Source: Fuscovulum blasticum DSM 2131 (GTDB lineage Bacteria > Pseudomonadota > Alphaproteobacteria > Rhodobacterales > Rhodobacteraceae). From it: DNA of 64,000 bases. Numbering within the stretch: position 1 is the first letter of the stretch; every line of letters begins with the position of its first letter. Positions 41,259 through 51,653 of this stretch are shown piece by piece. A model generated the notes under the pieces. It ran no database searches. It saw only the letters and a program-made list of their open reading frames with translations, and was not told the DNA's origin. The stretch spans positions 62,001 to 126,000 of the forward strand of contig NZ_PZKE01000001.1 of assembly GCF_003034965.1 (NCBI RefSeq), written 5' to 3'. The position numbers and the translations under genes were made by a program.

Positions 41259-41262
41259 CGCT

Positions 41263-41291
41263 GATATAGGCGGACCAAGCGGGATTCGCAA
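41263..41291 (-). promoter_or_regulatory. Promoter of the SRP RNA gene
   Basis: On the minus strand TTGCGA (41291-41286) and TATATC (41268-41263) are separated by exactly 17 bases and match the housekeeping sigma -35 and -10 boxes. Transcription would begin about 5 bases on, at 41258, where the RNA's terminal stem starts. Confidence 0.75.
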
Positions 41292-41556
41292 GAACGGTCG
41301 GGGGCTGTTGGCCGGATCGGGGCGCACCCGCCGGGCCTTTGGAACATGGGCCGGACAAGACACTGATCGCAGGGCGTGATTTCAACAGGTTACACGGTGA
41401 ATTCGGAACATGTCGACACTTGTGCCAGACGGTTTTCCAGATTCCTGCGACCTGAATTCCGCGCGGTCACGGCAATATGCGGGCGGTCAATATCTCTTGC
41501 ACCGTCTTTGATCCATCGCATATTAGGCGGAGCCTCACATTCGGGGCTGTTTCCGT

Positions 41557-42423
41557 ATGTTGGCGAGTATCATGGTTTTACCGAATGTCCTGGGTATTGG
41601 CGCGCAAAAGGCCGGGACATCGTGGCTGCACGAAAACCTGAAGTCCAATCCGGGCGCCTGGCTGCCGCCGTTCAAGGAACTGCATTTCTTCGATCACAAG
41701 TTCATCCCGGATCACCGCCGCTGGACGGGTGGCCATGTGAAGCGGGGCCTGCGCATTGCCCGGGAAAACGCCGCACTGGCCGAAGACACCGACATGCTGG
41801 CGTATCTGGAAACGATTTCCGAACCGCCGCTCCTGACGCGCAGATGGTATCGGCAGGTCTTCAAGCCCTGCCCCAAATCCCGGGTCGGCATTGACATCAC
41901 CCCAGAGTATTCCTCGCTTCCGCCGGAAGGTGTGGAGTTCGTCCGCGACGTGCTTGGTCCTGATCTGAAGATGATCTACATCATCCGCGATCCGGTGGAC
42001 CGCGCGCTGTCACAGATGCGAATGTATATGGGCCGCCGCAAGAGAGTGCCCGAAGCCCCCGAGGATTGGGCCGAATTCCTTGACCACCCCGATCTTCGGG
42101 ATCGGGGCAATTACCTCAGCCATATTCCGCGATGGGAAAGCGTGTTCCCGCAGGAGAACTTTCTTTTCCTGCCCTATGGCATGATCGCGACAGACCCTAT
42201 CGGGTTCCTGCGGCGTGTCGAATCCTTCTGCGGGCTGCCCGCAGCCGACTATCCGCGATCCGAGGAAAAGATCTATCGCGGACCGACGGTTGAGGTGCCG
42301 CAGCACATTCGTGACACGTTGGCAGACATGCTGGCCGATCAGGTTGCCTTCCTGAAGACACGGTTCAGCGCAGACTTCGTTCACGCCACGTCCGCGCCGG
42401 CCAGTAGGGGCGGGCAAGGATAA
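41557..42423 (+). CDS. Sulfotransferase domain protein
   Basis: The 288-residue protein has the PAPS-binding loop near the N-terminus (LGIGAQKAGTSWLHENL, residues about 12-28) and the 3'-phosphate-binding motif YIIRDPVDRALSQMRMY near 145-160. These are the two key sites of heparan/aryl-type sulfotransferases. It should move sulfate from PAPS to a carbohydrate or other hydroxyl. ATG 41557 and ATG 41572 are both possible starts. A second sulfotransferase-like gene begins 74 bases after its stop, suggesting a two-gene transcript. Confidence 0.87.
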   Translation: MLASIMVLPNVLGIGAQKAGTSWLHENLKSNPGAWLPPFKELHFFDHKFIPDHRRWTGGHVKRGLRIARENAALAEDTDMLAYLETISEPPLLTRRWYRQVFKPCPKSRVGIDITPEYSSLPPEGVEFVRDVLGPDLKMIYIIRDPVDRALSQMRMYMGRRKRVPEAPEDWAEFLDHPDLRDRGNYLSHIPRWESVFPQENFLFLPYGMIATDPIGFLRRVESFCGLPAADYPRSEEKIYRGPTVEVPQHIRDTLADMLADQVAFLKTRFSADFVHATSAPASRGGQG

Positions 42424-42496
42424 TGCCGGTTACTCGATCCATTCAGCAAGACAAGGGGCACCGCTTGTGCACCCTTTGTCCCAAGCGAAGGTTGCC

Positions 42497-43885
42497 ATGA
42501 CAAATTTCCTGTATCGACAGCCCGATCTTATCTTCATTCATATCCACAAGACCGGGGGCACCTCGATCCGCGCGGCGCTCAGGAACCGGCAGGACTGGGC
42601 CGGCGGGTATATCCCGCATGACTGGCCGAAGGTTCGAAGCCTTGCGGTGACACGCAATCCGGTGTCGCGGTTCCTGTCGACCATCAACATGTTCCGCTTC
42701 GGGCGTACCGATATTGAAGGCTATTACGCTACGGGGCAACTGCCCGACCTTACTGCCGAACAGGCGCTGGATGTGCTTGAGGATCCTGCGATCCCGTTTG
42801 ACCGTCGCGTCAGCAACGAACTTGCCAACCTCAAGCACCATCTCCTTCCGCAGACCCACCCGTTCAACTGTATTCAGCACGCCGACACGCTGTTGCGGTT
42901 TGAAAATCTGGACGAGGAGTTCAGGAAGTTCTGCGATGAGCTTGGGATGTCGATCCAGCTTCCACATGTCGGGGCCAGCCGCGGCGAGGACAGGAAGCTG
43001 CGGCAAAGCGACCTGACACCGCGGGATCTGGAACGGATCGCCCACAATTACCAGCGCGATTTCGAACAACTGGGCTATGCCTTCCCGACCGACACCGTGC
43101 CCGAAGCGACGGAACCCGTCTCCGAAGACCCTTGGCCAACCCTGCGGTTTCACCTGAAGGGAAAGACCGTGGCCGCGCGCGACCGGCTGCCCGATCCGAA
43201 TGCAGACCTGTCCCGATTCCTGGCCGAGACGGTGACCGCCGGACCCGGCAAGACCTGGGCCGGACGTGCCCGTGATCTGACCGAACATTTCAACCAGCTT
43301 GAGCCCGAGTTTCATGGCCGCCCACGGCTGGCCCATCTGCTGGCCTGCGTGATCGTCGTTCTGCGGCGCGACATGGACGATGCTGCCGCCCGGAAGATCT
43401 TTCACCGGATCGTGACCGAACACGGAGCGGCCCTTGCGGGCGAGCTGAACATTCGCTGGCTGACCTCGGTCTGCGATACGTTCATGGACGTGTCAGACGA
43501 TGCCGAAGTGCGGGCCACGGCAATGGCCGGGTCGCTGCTGGCCAATACCGTCAAACTTGCAGAGTCCGAACGGCGACTGTTCCAGCCGAACCTTCCAGGC
43601 AAACCCGAGATCCAGTTCGGACGGGGGGGGCCGCTTTTCGATGGCATGATCACCTTCTGGGTCAGCAATGGTGACATGATCGACAATCTTCTGGCCCGAT
43701 GTGCACGAACGCTGGATACCGGCGGGATTGCCGCGCCTTTCGTGGCCGAGATCGTTGCCAAATTGCTGGAGTTCAACACCGTCTGGCGCCGGATGATCGA
43801 ACGTCAAGACAAGCCCGCCCCGACAGCCGCGTCCGAAGATATGATCCGGGAGATTGCCAAACTGCTTGGGCAGCGTGCCCCGTGA
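42497..43885 (+). CDS. Sulfotransferase family 2-like protein with long C-terminal extension
   Basis: The 462-residue protein has a PAPS-loop-like segment FIHIHKTGGTSIRAAL near residue 13 and a second site LAVTRNPVSRFLSTINMF near 45-65, the pattern of carbohydrate sulfotransferases of the Sulfotransfer_2 group. The sulfotransferase part ends near residue 205 (FEQLGYAFP). The remaining 250 residues are mostly helical and were not recognised. ATG 42497 is chosen; a GTG at 42467 lies upstream. Partner of the sulfotransferase gene before it. Confidence 0.8.
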   Translation: MTNFLYRQPDLIFIHIHKTGGTSIRAALRNRQDWAGGYIPHDWPKVRSLAVTRNPVSRFLSTINMFRFGRTDIEGYYATGQLPDLTAEQALDVLEDPAIPFDRRVSNELANLKHHLLPQTHPFNCIQHADTLLRFENLDEEFRKFCDELGMSIQLPHVGASRGEDRKLRQSDLTPRDLERIAHNYQRDFEQLGYAFPTDTVPEATEPVSEDPWPTLRFHLKGKTVAARDRLPDPNADLSRFLAETVTAGPGKTWAGRARDLTEHFNQLEPEFHGRPRLAHLLACVIVVLRRDMDDAAARKIFHRIVTEHGAALAGELNIRWLTSVCDTFMDVSDDAEVRATAMAGSLLANTVKLAESERRLFQPNLPGKPEIQFGRGGPLFDGMITFWVSNGDMIDNLLARCARTLDTGGIAAPFVAEIVAKLLEFNTVWRRMIERQDKPAPTAASEDMIREIAKLLGQRAP

Positions 43886-44021
43886 TGCGGATGCCCGTGT
43901 AGAGCGTCAGATTTTTGATGCGTGGACCTTGGACTTGTTGGAAGGTTGCCATGCAGGATTTCGGCCCGGCTGCCACCCCGGCGGGCCCCGTGTCCAGCGT
44001 GTGAGGGTGCGTGAGGTGTTT

Positions 44022-44375
44022 GTGAACAGTCCGTCGGATGTGACAGTCGAAGTGCGCGATCGCACGGTAACGTTGAATTTTGGTGCCGGTGTTGGGCTGC
44101 CGGAAACGCTGGAAGGCCGCATACGGGATTTGACCCCCCTGCTGCTGTCCCTGCTTGAAGCCGATGATCGGTGGTCGCGGCTGTCCGACGATGCCAAGGC
44201 CAGCCGGCTGCAGGCCGGCGCCGCGCAAGGGTTGCGATTCGACATGGCGCTTGCAGCCGCCTTGCGTCAGGCTGAGCTGCTGGTCGCAATTGTTGACGGA
44301 ACCGAGTCCATCGCCAACCACGGTTTCCCCGAATTCGCCGACGACGCGCCGCAGGCATCGGACGGCGATCTTTGA
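44022..44375 (+). CDS. Hypothetical protein, start uncertain
   Basis: The frame encodes about 117 residues: NSPSDVTVEVRDRTVTLNFG, then helical segments RIRDLTPLLLSLLEADDRWSRL and MALAAALRQAELLVAIV, and an acidic end. It looks like real coding sequence, with GC-rich third positions and a sensible residue mix, but no family was recognised. The frame is open back to 43854, overlapping the sulfotransferase gene, so the start is open. GTG 44022 follows GAGG by 5 bases; GTG 44001, 44007 and 44016 are other options. It may belong to the sulfotransferase transcript. Confidence 0.45.
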   Translation: MNSPSDVTVEVRDRTVTLNFGAGVGLPETLEGRIRDLTPLLLSLLEADDRWSRLSDDAKASRLQAGAAQGLRFDMALAAALRQAELLVAIVDGTESIANHGFPEFADDAPQASDGDL

Positions 44376-44382
44376 CAGGCGC

Positions 44383-44399
44383 CGGGCGAAGTTCGCCCG
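44383..44399. terminator. Palindromic hairpin between convergent genes before the ftsK end
   Basis: CGGGCGAA-G-TTCGCCCG is a perfect 8+1+8 inverted repeat between the hypothetical gene and the ftsK stop codon. It could end transcription from both sides, but no T-run follows. Confidence 0.4.
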
Positions 44400-44414
44400 A
44401 ACGCAGTTCCCGCC

Positions 44415-47400
44415 TTAGGATTCCGGTATCAGGATCTCGCGCTTGCCAACGTGGTTGGCCGAGGTCACGACGCCCTCTTCCTCCATCTGCTCCACCAGAC
44501 GCGCGGCCTTGTTGTAGCCGATGCCCAGCTTGCGCTGGATGTAGGACGTGGAACACTTGCGGTCCTTGGCCACGATGGCCACCGCCTGATCATAAAGCGC
44601 ATCATCGCCACCGTCGCCGGACGACAGGCCCAACACCATGTCGATGTCATCCGCCTTGTCATCCTCGGGGCCCTCGACCACGCCCGACATATAGGTCGGC
44701 GGGCCGAAGCTCTTGAGGTGGTTGACGATTTCCTCAACCTCTTCGTCCGAGACGAAGGGGCCGTGAATACGGGTGATCCGCGCGCCATTGCCCATGTAAA
44801 GCATGTCGCCCTGCCCCAGAAGCTGTTCGGCCCCCTGTTCACCCAGGATGGTGCGGCTGTCGATCTTGCTGGTCACCTGGAAGGAAATCCGCGTCGGGAA
44901 GTTGGCCTTGATCGTGCCGGTGATCACGTCCACCGAAGGCCGCTGCGTCGCCATGATCAGGTGAATGCCGCTGGCCCGCGCCATCTGCGCCAGCCGCTGG
45001 ATGCAGGCTTCGATTTCCTTGCCGGCGACCATCATCAGGTCGGCCATTTCGTCCACGATCACCACGATATAGGGGATCGCCACCGGGGCGAATTCCTCGG
45101 TCTCGAACACCGGATCGCCGGTTTCGTCGTCGAACCCGGTCTGGATGGTGCGCTTGAACATCTCGCCCTTGGCCAGCGCCTCGCGCACGCGGCCGTTGTA
45201 GCCCTCGATGTTCCGCACGCCCATCTTGGACATCTTGCGGTAACGCTCCTCCATCTCGCCCACCACCCATTTCAGGGCGACGACCGCCTTCTTCGGGTCG
45301 GTCACAACGGGCGACAGAAGGTGCGGGATGCCGTCATAGACCGACAGTTCCAGCATCTTCGGGTCGATCATGATCAGCCGGCATTCCTCGGGCGTCAGCT
45401 TGTAAAGCAGCGACAGGATCATCGTGTTGATCGCCACCGACTTGCCCGAACCCGTGGTCCCGGCGATCAGAAGGTGGGGCATCTTGGCCAGGTTGGCGAT
45501 GATCGGGTCGCCGCCGATGTCCTTGCCCAGGGCCAGCGGCAACCGCATGTTGGAATCGCCAAACTCGCGGGCCGAGAGAAGCTCTTTCAGGAAGACCTTC
45601 TCGCGATGTGCATTCGGCAGTTCGATCCCGATCACGCTGCGCCCCGGCACGGTGGACACGCGCGCCGACAGCGCAGACATGCTGCGCGCAATGTCATCGG
45701 CCAGACCAATCACGCGGCTGGCCTTCAGGCCCGGCGCCGGTTCAAGTTCATACATGGTGACAACGGGGCCGGGGCGGACGCTGACGATCTCACCCTTGAC
45801 GCCATAGTCATCCAGCACGCTTTCCAACATGCGGGCGTTTTCTTCCAGCGCCTCGTCGGACAACTGGTTGCGGGCAACAGACAGGGCCGAGGCCAGCAGC
45901 GACAGCGGCGGCAGTTCATAGGCCACCTGCGGGGGTTCCTCGAACCGCAGCCGGGGCTGCGCCTCGGCCAAAGCACGGGACGAGGGTTGCACCGGCTTGG
46001 CCGGGGCCTGAACGACGGCACGGCGGTCGGCAACAAAGCCGGGCGCGCGGGTCGAGGTGAAAGAGACCGGGGCCGGTTCGGGATCAAACCCGATGTCATC
46101 CTCGGGGTGCCAATCCTCATCAATCTCGGGCGTCGGGTCATAGGCCACCGGGGCGGGTGCCGCCATCGGGGCGGCCATCGGAGCGGCTTGCATGGGCGCC
46201 ATCGCTGCCAGCGTCTCCGCCGGAAGATGATCGGCATAGGGTTCGATCTTCGGCGCAGAGACACGCACGTCAGGACGCACATCGGGGCGCAACTCGACGC
46301 GGGGTTCAAACCGGGGCTCGCTCCGCAGTTCAGTCCGCACTTCGGGCCGCGGCTCGGGCGGCAGGGTGTGGGGGCGGGTATCCGCCACCAGCGGCACCGG
46401 GCCGCGCGGGCGCATGACCGGCGGCTCTGCCCGGCGGGCGGCAACGGCGGCCTGCACCGGCGTCATGCCGGCCATGGCCGCGGTCGACCCCGGCACCAGC
46501 CGCGCCCGCGACCGGATCACGTCCGAGATGCGGGCCTTGATACGGTCTTCCGCCGGCAGGCCGGCTTCATAGGCCTGTTCGGGCGGGGTGTGTTCAATCA
46601 GCTCCGGCTCGGGGTCAACCACACGGCGCATACGGGCCAGGAACCCCAGCTTTTCCTTGGGCAGTTCGGGCGGGGCTTCAAAGCGGCGCGGCTCTGCCCG
46701 CAGGGTTGACGGCGCGTTCCATGCCGGGGCAGCCGACAGCGGCTCGGGGGCATAGGCGTTGTCTTCTGCCAGAACCGGCGGCGGCGCACGCCGAACAACG
46801 GCCGGGCGGGCCAGCCCCGCCGACAGCGGTTCGGCAGGGGCATAAGAGGCAGGCTCGGAGCGGGCATAGGCGGCGGCTTCCGCCCGGGCATAGGCGGCAT
46901 CGGCAGCACGGGCGCGGCGCCGTTCGGCAAGGTCACGCGCGCTGTCCAGGGCCCCGGCGGCACCGCGATTGGCCAGCACCACGGCCATGGAATAGGCATT
47001 GATCGACCCCAGCATCAGCCCGCGGACAATGCCCTGCAATTCGGCCCGGTCAAAGCCGGTGACGTAAAGCATCATCGCGATCAGCGCGAAGAAGGACAGA
47101 ACCGACAGCACCTTGAGCGAAAAGCCGGCCGAGCCGGGAATGATGCCAACCAGCGAACCGGCAACCGTATCCCCGAACAGCCCGCCCAGGCCGAAGGCAT
47201 GGGCCCAGGTGGACGGCGCGGCCAGCGTGGCCGCATAGGTCGATGCCAGCGCGACGGCGATCACCGCAAAGACGATCCGCGCCAGCGCCCGCTCCCCGCC
47301 CCGGTGCAGGATGAAGCGCAGGCCCCAGGCCAGCAGGATCAGCGGAATGGCCCAGGCCCCGCGCCCGATCAGGATGACCATGGTCGAAGCGATGGCCGCC

Positions 47401-47609
47401 CCGAAGCGCCCCAGCATGTTGCGGGCGGGTTCCTCGGTAGCCACCATCCAACCCGGATCTTCGGGCGAATAGGTGCCAAGGATGGCCACGAACAGCACCG
47501 CAACCAGGATCAGCGCGACGCCAATCAGCTCGCGCCCGCGGCGTTCAAGCATCGCCTGGGTGTTCTGGTCCAGAAGCGGATCGCGCTGCCTTACCTGATA
47601 GGATGCCAT
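44415..47609 (-). CDS. ftsK: DNA translocase FtsK
   Basis: The 1064-residue septal DNA pump has four membrane helices in the first 190 residues, a 350-residue Ala/Pro/Arg-rich linker with loose repeats of PEVR/EPRF-type units, and a motor domain from about 560. Walker A is [15 protein letters not shown] near residue 715 and Walker B is [12 protein letters not shown]. The last 65 residues form the gamma winged helix ([22 protein letters not shown]) that reads KOPS polarity sequences. It is followed upstream by the aminotransferase gene, 13 bases away, on the same strand. No lolA follows it, although that linkage is common elsewhere. Confidence 0.95.
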   Translation of the reverse strand: MASYQVRQRDPLLDQNTQAMLERRGRELIGVALILVAVLFVAILGTYSPEDPGWMVATEEPARNMLGRFGAAIASTMVILIGRGAWAIPLILLAWGLRFILHRGGERALARIVFAVIAVALASTYAATLAAPSTWAHAFGLGGLFGDTVAGSLVGIIPGSAGFSLKVLSVLSFFALIAMMLYVTGFDRAELQGIVRGLMLGSINAYSMAVVLANRGAAGALDSARDLAERRRARAADAAYARAEAAAYARSEPASYAPAEPLSAGLARPAVVRRAPPPVLAEDNAYAPEPLSAAPAWNAPSTLRAEPRRFEAPPELPKEKLGFLARMRRVVDPEPELIEHTPPEQAYEAGLPAEDRIKARISDVIRSRARLVPGSTAAMAGMTPVQAAVAARRAEPPVMRPRGPVPLVADTRPHTLPPEPRPEVRTELRSEPRFEPRVELRPDVRPDVRVSAPKIEPYADHLPAETLAAMAPMQAAPMAAPMAAPAPVAYDPTPEIDEDWHPEDDIGFDPEPAPVSFTSTRAPGFVADRRAVVQAPAKPVQPSSRALAEAQPRLRFEEPPQVAYELPPLSLLASALSVARNQLSDEALEENARMLESVLDDYGVKGEIVSVRPGPVVTMYELEPAPGLKASRVIGLADDIARSMSALSARVSTVPGRSVIGIELPNAHREKVFLKELLSAREFGDSNMRLPLALGKDIGGDPIIANLAKMPHLLIAGTTGSGKSVAINTMILSLLYKLTPEECRLIMIDPKMLELSVYDGIPHLLSPVVTDPKKAVVALKWVVGEMEERYRKMSKMGVRNIEGYNGRVREALAKGEMFKRTIQTGFDDETGDPVFETEEFAPVAIPYIVVIVDEMADLMMVAGKEIEACIQRLAQMARASGIHLIMATQRPSVDVITGTIKANFPTRISFQVTSKIDSRTILGEQGAEQLLGQGDMLYMGNGARITRIHGPFVSDEEVEEIVNHLKSFGPPTYMSGVVEGPEDDKADDIDMVLGLSSGDGGDDALYDQAVAIVAKDRKCSTSYIQRKLGIGYNKAARLVEQMEEEGVVTSANHVGKREILIPES

Positions 47610-47622
47610 GCTGCCCTGCCCT

Positions 47623-48801
47623 TCAATCGTACAAGCAGTCGCGAAGCTGGATCAGCCCGCGCTGCGTTTCTTCCCTTGGGGCCACAAGCGCGACCCGGAT
47701 ATACTCGCTACCGGGGTTCTTTCCCCCGACATCGCGCGAAAGATAGGCGCCGGGCAGAACCCGGACCCCTGTCTCGCGCCACAATTTCAGTGCGGCCTGT
47801 TCGCCATCTTCCACCGGAAGCCACAGGAAGAAGCCGCCCTCGGGCAGCGTGATGCCCTGATGGCCGGCGAAAACCTTGGCGGCATCGCGGAACTTGTCCT
47901 GATACAGCGCGCGGCTGGCGGAGACATGCGCCTCATCCTGCCAGCAGGCCTCGGCCACCTTTTGCAGCGGCAGGGGCAGCGGCGCACCGGCAAAGGCGCG
48001 CAACTGGCGAAGACGAACCATGCTTTCGGCGCCCGCCGCCACAAAGCCCGACCGCAGCCCCGGCAGGTTTGACCGCTTCGACAGCGAATGGAACACCGCC
48101 ACGCGCTCGGGGTCCGCGCCCTGCGCCTGCGCCACGGCCAGCAGGCCGGGCGGCGGCGCATCGCGCCAGATCTCGGAATAACACTCGTCGGCGAAAACGC
48201 GGAAATCGTGCTTCTCGGCCAGCGCCAGCAGGTCGGCCAGATAATCGGCACTTGCCACCGAACCCTGCGGGTTGGCCGGCGAACAGATATAGGCGATGGC
48301 CACACGGTCCAGCACAGACGCGGGCAGGCTGCCGTAATCGGGCAGGAATCCCGTTGCGGCGGTCGCGGGCACATAGACCGGCTCGGCCCCCACGGCCAGC
48401 GCGGCCACGGCATAGACCTGATAGAACGGGTTCGGCATCAGCACCACGGGGCGCCCACCGGCCTTTTGTTCCGGGCACAGCGCCAGCGCGGCATTGAACA
48501 GCCCTTCGCGGGTGCCGTTCAGCACCATCAGCCGGTTTTCCGCAACCTGCACGCCATAACGGCGGGCGATCCAGCCGGAAATGGCGGCCAGCAGATCGGG
48601 CGTGCCGTCATTGGGCGGATAGACGCCAAAGCCGGCCAGGTTGTCTGACAGGATACGGCCAACAAAATCGGGCATCGGGTGGCGCGGCTCACCGATGGTC
48701 ATGGCAATGGGTTCGCCGCCCGGCTGATGGGCATCGAGAAGTTTCCGCAACCGCGGAAACGCATAGTCAGGCAGGTTCGAAAACCGCTCTGGAAACGCCA
48801 T
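47623..48801 (-). CDS. Class I/II PLP aminotransferase (DapC-like)
   Basis: The 392-residue fold-type I enzyme has [11 protein letters not shown], the SPANPQGSV loop, [10 protein letters not shown] and the PLP-lysine motif [19 protein letters not shown]-like [14 protein letters not shown] near residue 240. It most resembles succinyldiaminopimelate transaminases (DapC) of the lysine and peptidoglycan pathway, but related aminotransferases share these motifs. It is transcribed towards ftsK with a 13-base gap, and the amidase gene lies 140 bases upstream. Confidence 0.85.
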   Translation of the reverse strand: MAFPERFSNLPDYAFPRLRKLLDAHQPGGEPIAMTIGEPRHPMPDFVGRILSDNLAGFGVYPPNDGTPDLLAAISGWIARRYGVQVAENRLMVLNGTREGLFNAALALCPEQKAGGRPVVLMPNPFYQVYAVAALAVGAEPVYVPATAATGFLPDYGSLPASVLDRVAIAYICSPANPQGSVASADYLADLLALAEKHDFRVFADECYSEIWRDAPPPGLLAVAQAQGADPERVAVFHSLSKRSNLPGLRSGFVAAGAESMVRLRQLRAFAGAPLPLPLQKVAEACWQDEAHVSASRALYQDKFRDAAKVFAGHQGITLPEGGFFLWLPVEDGEQAALKLWRETGVRVLPGAYLSRDVGGKNPGSEYIRVALVAPREETQRGLIQLRDCLYD

Positions 48802-48941
48802 TGCTGCCTCAAGTCGGGGTCGTTTCGCCCCGTTTGAGGATCAGGATAACGGCGGAACTTGCGGCGGTCCAGATTTTCCGAACCATCCCTAGGGGTTGGT
48901 TGCGAAAATTGTGGCTTTTTTGTCGGAAGATCGGGGGCTTG

Positions 48942-50273
48942 TCAGGTCAGCGCGCGTTCCGCCGCCGTTCCCAGCCGCAACAGGCGGTCTTCCGCCATGG
49001 GCGCGGCCATCAGCGAAATGCCGCAGGACGGCTCGGACGTGGGCAGCGTCAGGACACACAGGCCCATCAGGTTGCCGATCCGGGTGTTGCGCAGGGCCAA
49101 CAGGTTCTCGGTGACGTAATAATCCTGATCCGTCATCAGCCGGTCCGCATTCGGCGGCAGGATGGGCGAAGTGGGCAGGATCACCGCGTCGAAGCCGGCA
49201 GTGCGGTCGTGCCAGATCTGGCGCAGGTCCATCAGCCGGCGCCAGGCCGCCACATAATCGGGGGCCGAAACAGCCGCACCGGCGCGGAAGCGTTCCAGAA
49301 TCCGCGGGAACATCTTTTCCGGCGCCTTTTCAATGGTATCGCGCCAGATCCCATAGGCCTCGCCGGTGAACAGGGCGACGGTCAGCCCCATGGCCTCGGC
49401 CACTTCGGGGGCCCTGATGCGGGTGATGGTGGCACCCGCGCGGGTCAACCGGGTGCAGGCGTCGTCAAATCCGTTGGCGGGGCGTTCGCGCAGGTTGTCC
49501 AGCGCGACGGTCTCCAGCACCGCCAGCCGGGCCCCGGCGAGATCGGCCCCGGTCAGATCGGGCGGGCGGCGCCCCTCCATCGCTGCCAGCAGCAGGGCGC
49601 AGTCTTCCACGGTATAGGCCAGCGGGCCCACGGTATCGAAGCGTTCGCACAACGGCACGACGCCGCTGATCGACAACCGGCCCGAAGTGGTTTTCAGCCC
49701 GACCAGATCGTTCCAGGCGGCGGGAATACGAACCGAACCGCCGGTGTCCGACCCGATGGCTGCCGGGGCCAGCCCGAAGGCGACAGATGTCGCCGCGCCC
49801 GAGGATGACCCGCCCGCCACGGCACGGTCATCGTTCAGGCAGGGCGGGGTGGCCGTGACGGGGTTCAGGCCAAGGCCCGAAAAGGCCAGTTCCGACATAT
49901 GGGTCTTGCCCAGGCAGACCAGGCCGGCATGGGTGGCCGTTTCCAGCACCACGGCATCGCGGTCGGGGGTGCGGCCGCGCAACAGGGCGCTGCCAGCCTC
50001 GGTCGCATCGCCGGCGGTGTCGAACAGGTCTTTCCAGCTAATCGGCACCCCATCAAGGATGCCGCGGCGCAGGCCGGCCTTGGCGCGGGATGCGGCCCCC
50101 ATCGCCTCGCCCCGGGCGCGAACTTCGGTGGCACGGGCATAGATGCGGGGGGCAAGTGGGTGATTGGCGATCTTCTCCAGGAAGGCCTCGGTCAGTTCAA
50201 CCGGGTTGATCCGCCCCTCGCCGATAGCGCGGCCCAGATCGGCCGCCGACATGTGGAACCAGGTTCCCTTCAT
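48942..50273 (-). CDS. Amidase signature family enzyme
   Basis: The 443-residue protein carries the Ser-cisSer-Lys triad of the amidase signature family: Lys81 in PISWKDLFD, the AVAGGSSSGAA stretch (residues 152-161), and Ser180 in GSDTGGSVRIPA. It hydrolyses an amide whose identity cannot be read; GatA is unlikely, as no gatB or gatC is adjacent. ATG 50273 is chosen; an internal Met at codon 8 (MSAADLG) is a possible later start. It is divergent from the UbiH-like gene, with 83 bases between. Confidence 0.88.
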   Translation of the reverse strand: MKGTWFHMSAADLGRAIGEGRINPVELTEAFLEKIANHPLAPRIYARATEVRARGEAMGAASRAKAGLRRGILDGVPISWKDLFDTAGDATEAGSALLRGRTPDRDAVVLETATHAGLVCLGKTHMSELAFSGLGLNPVTATPPCLNDDRAVAGGSSSGAATSVAFGLAPAAIGSDTGGSVRIPAAWNDLVGLKTTSGRLSISGVVPLCERFDTVGPLAYTVEDCALLLAAMEGRRPPDLTGADLAGARLAVLETVALDNLRERPANGFDDACTRLTRAGATITRIRAPEVAEAMGLTVALFTGEAYGIWRDTIEKAPEKMFPRILERFRAGAAVSAPDYVAAWRRLMDLRQIWHDRTAGFDAVILPTSPILPPNADRLMTDQDYYVTENLLALRNTRIGNLMGLCVLTLPTSEPSCGISLMAAPMAEDRLLRLGTAAERALT

Positions 50274-50356
50274 CCGTCACCCCTGCGCGATGTTGCGGCG
50301 ACCCTAGCGGCTGTGGGCCGCATGGACAATCCCGCGACTTGTGCTAGGTCACGCAC

Positions 50357-51586
50357 ATGGAAATGCAGGCTGATGTTCTGATCGTGGGCGGCGGGCTGAA
50401 CGGCCCCGCGCTGGCCTTGGCGCTGGCGCAGGCAGGGCTGTCGGTGGCGGTGATTGACGCCCGCCCGGCCCCCCAACGGGCCGAAGCCGGGTTTGACGGG
50501 CGGGCCTATGCGCTGGCCATCGCGTCGAAGCGGCTGTTGCAGGCCATCGGCGTCTGGCGGTCGGTCGAGGCGCAGGTGCAACCGATCCTCAGGATCAAGA
50601 CCAGCGACGGACGCCCCGGCCAAGGCCCGGCACCGTTCTTCCTGACCTTCGATGCCGATGAGATCGAAGAAGGCCCGATGGGCTATATGCTTGAGGACCG
50701 CTTCCTTTACGCCGCCTTCCTGCAGGCCATGCGCGCGACCGACGGGATCACCCTGTTGTCGGGCGAAAAGGTCGAGGCGCAAGAGGTGACGGCGGCCGGG
50801 GTTTCGGTGCGTCTCGCCTCGGGCAAAACGCTGACCGGGCGGCTGCTGGTCGGCTGCGACGGGCGCGGGTCGGGCGTGGCGGAACGGGCGGGCATCCGCC
50901 GGCTGGGCTGGGGCTATGGCCAGACCGCGCTGGTGACGGCCGTGCACCATGAAAAGCCGCATGAAGGCACCGCCTATCAGTATTTCATGCCCTCGGGGCC
51001 GCTGGCCATTCTGCCGCTGCCCGGCGGCCATCATTCCTCAATCGTCTGGTCCGAGACCGAGGCCGTGGCGACCGAGATTCAGGCGCTGGACGACGCCGGG
51101 TATCTTGAGGCGCTGAAGCCCCGCTTCGGCGGCTTCCTTGGCGATCTGTCGCTGGCGGGGGAACGGTTCACCTATCCGCTGTCGCTGTCGCTGGCCGAAA
51201 GGTTTGTGGAAGAGCGTGTCGCGCTGGTGGGCGATGCGGCGCATGGCGTGCATCCGATTGCCGGGCAAGGGCTGAACCTGGGCCTGCGCGACGTGGGCGC
51301 ACTGGCCGAGGTGGTGGTCAACGCCGCCCGGCGGGGCGAAGACATCGGCAGCGCGGTGCCGCTGGGGGAATACCAGCGGTGGCGGCGGTTCGATGCCACG
51401 GCGCTGGCGCTGGGGATGGACGCGGTGAACCGGATCTTCTCGAACGACAACCCGGTGATGCGGCTTGGGCGTGATCTGGGGATGGGCGTGGTGAACGCCC
51501 TGCCCGGCCTGCGGCGGCGCTTCATCCGGCAGGCGGCCGGGCTTGAGGGCGAGTTGCCCCGCCTGTTGACCGGGCGAAAGCTCTAG
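50357..51586 (+). CDS. UbiH/COQ6-family FAD-dependent hydroxylase
   Basis: The 409-residue flavoprotein has the dinucleotide fold VLIVGGGLNGPALALALA at residue 7, a DGRGSG central motif and the second FAD motif VALVGDAAHGVHPIAGQGLNLGLRD near residue 288. These mark the ubiquinone-biosynthesis hydroxylases (UbiH, UbiF, UbiI, UbiL, UbiM), of which alphaproteobacteria use varied sets, so the ring position cannot be assigned. ATG 50357 gives the normal start. The gene seems monocistronic. Confidence 0.88.
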   Translation: MEMQADVLIVGGGLNGPALALALAQAGLSVAVIDARPAPQRAEAGFDGRAYALAIASKRLLQAIGVWRSVEAQVQPILRIKTSDGRPGQGPAPFFLTFDADEIEEGPMGYMLEDRFLYAAFLQAMRATDGITLLSGEKVEAQEVTAAGVSVRLASGKTLTGRLLVGCDGRGSGVAERAGIRRLGWGYGQTALVTAVHHEKPHEGTAYQYFMPSGPLAILPLPGGHHSSIVWSETEAVATEIQALDDAGYLEALKPRFGGFLGDLSLAGERFTYPLSLSLAERFVEERVALVGDAAHGVHPIAGQGLNLGLRDVGALAEVVVNAARRGEDIGSAVPLGEYQRWRRFDATALALGMDAVNRIFSNDNPVMRLGRDLGMGVVNALPGLRRRFIRQAAGLEGELPRLLTGRKL

Positions 51587-51653
51587 GGCCGGGCCACCGG
51601 GCAAGTCGGTGCTTTCTGAAATCGGCGGGTTGCGACTGCGTTCCCTGAACCCG

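Noticed and set aside
44451-46709. A 752-codon plus-strand open frame opposite ftsK
   Set aside because: Antisense artefact of high GC; the minus strand has all FtsK motor motifs.
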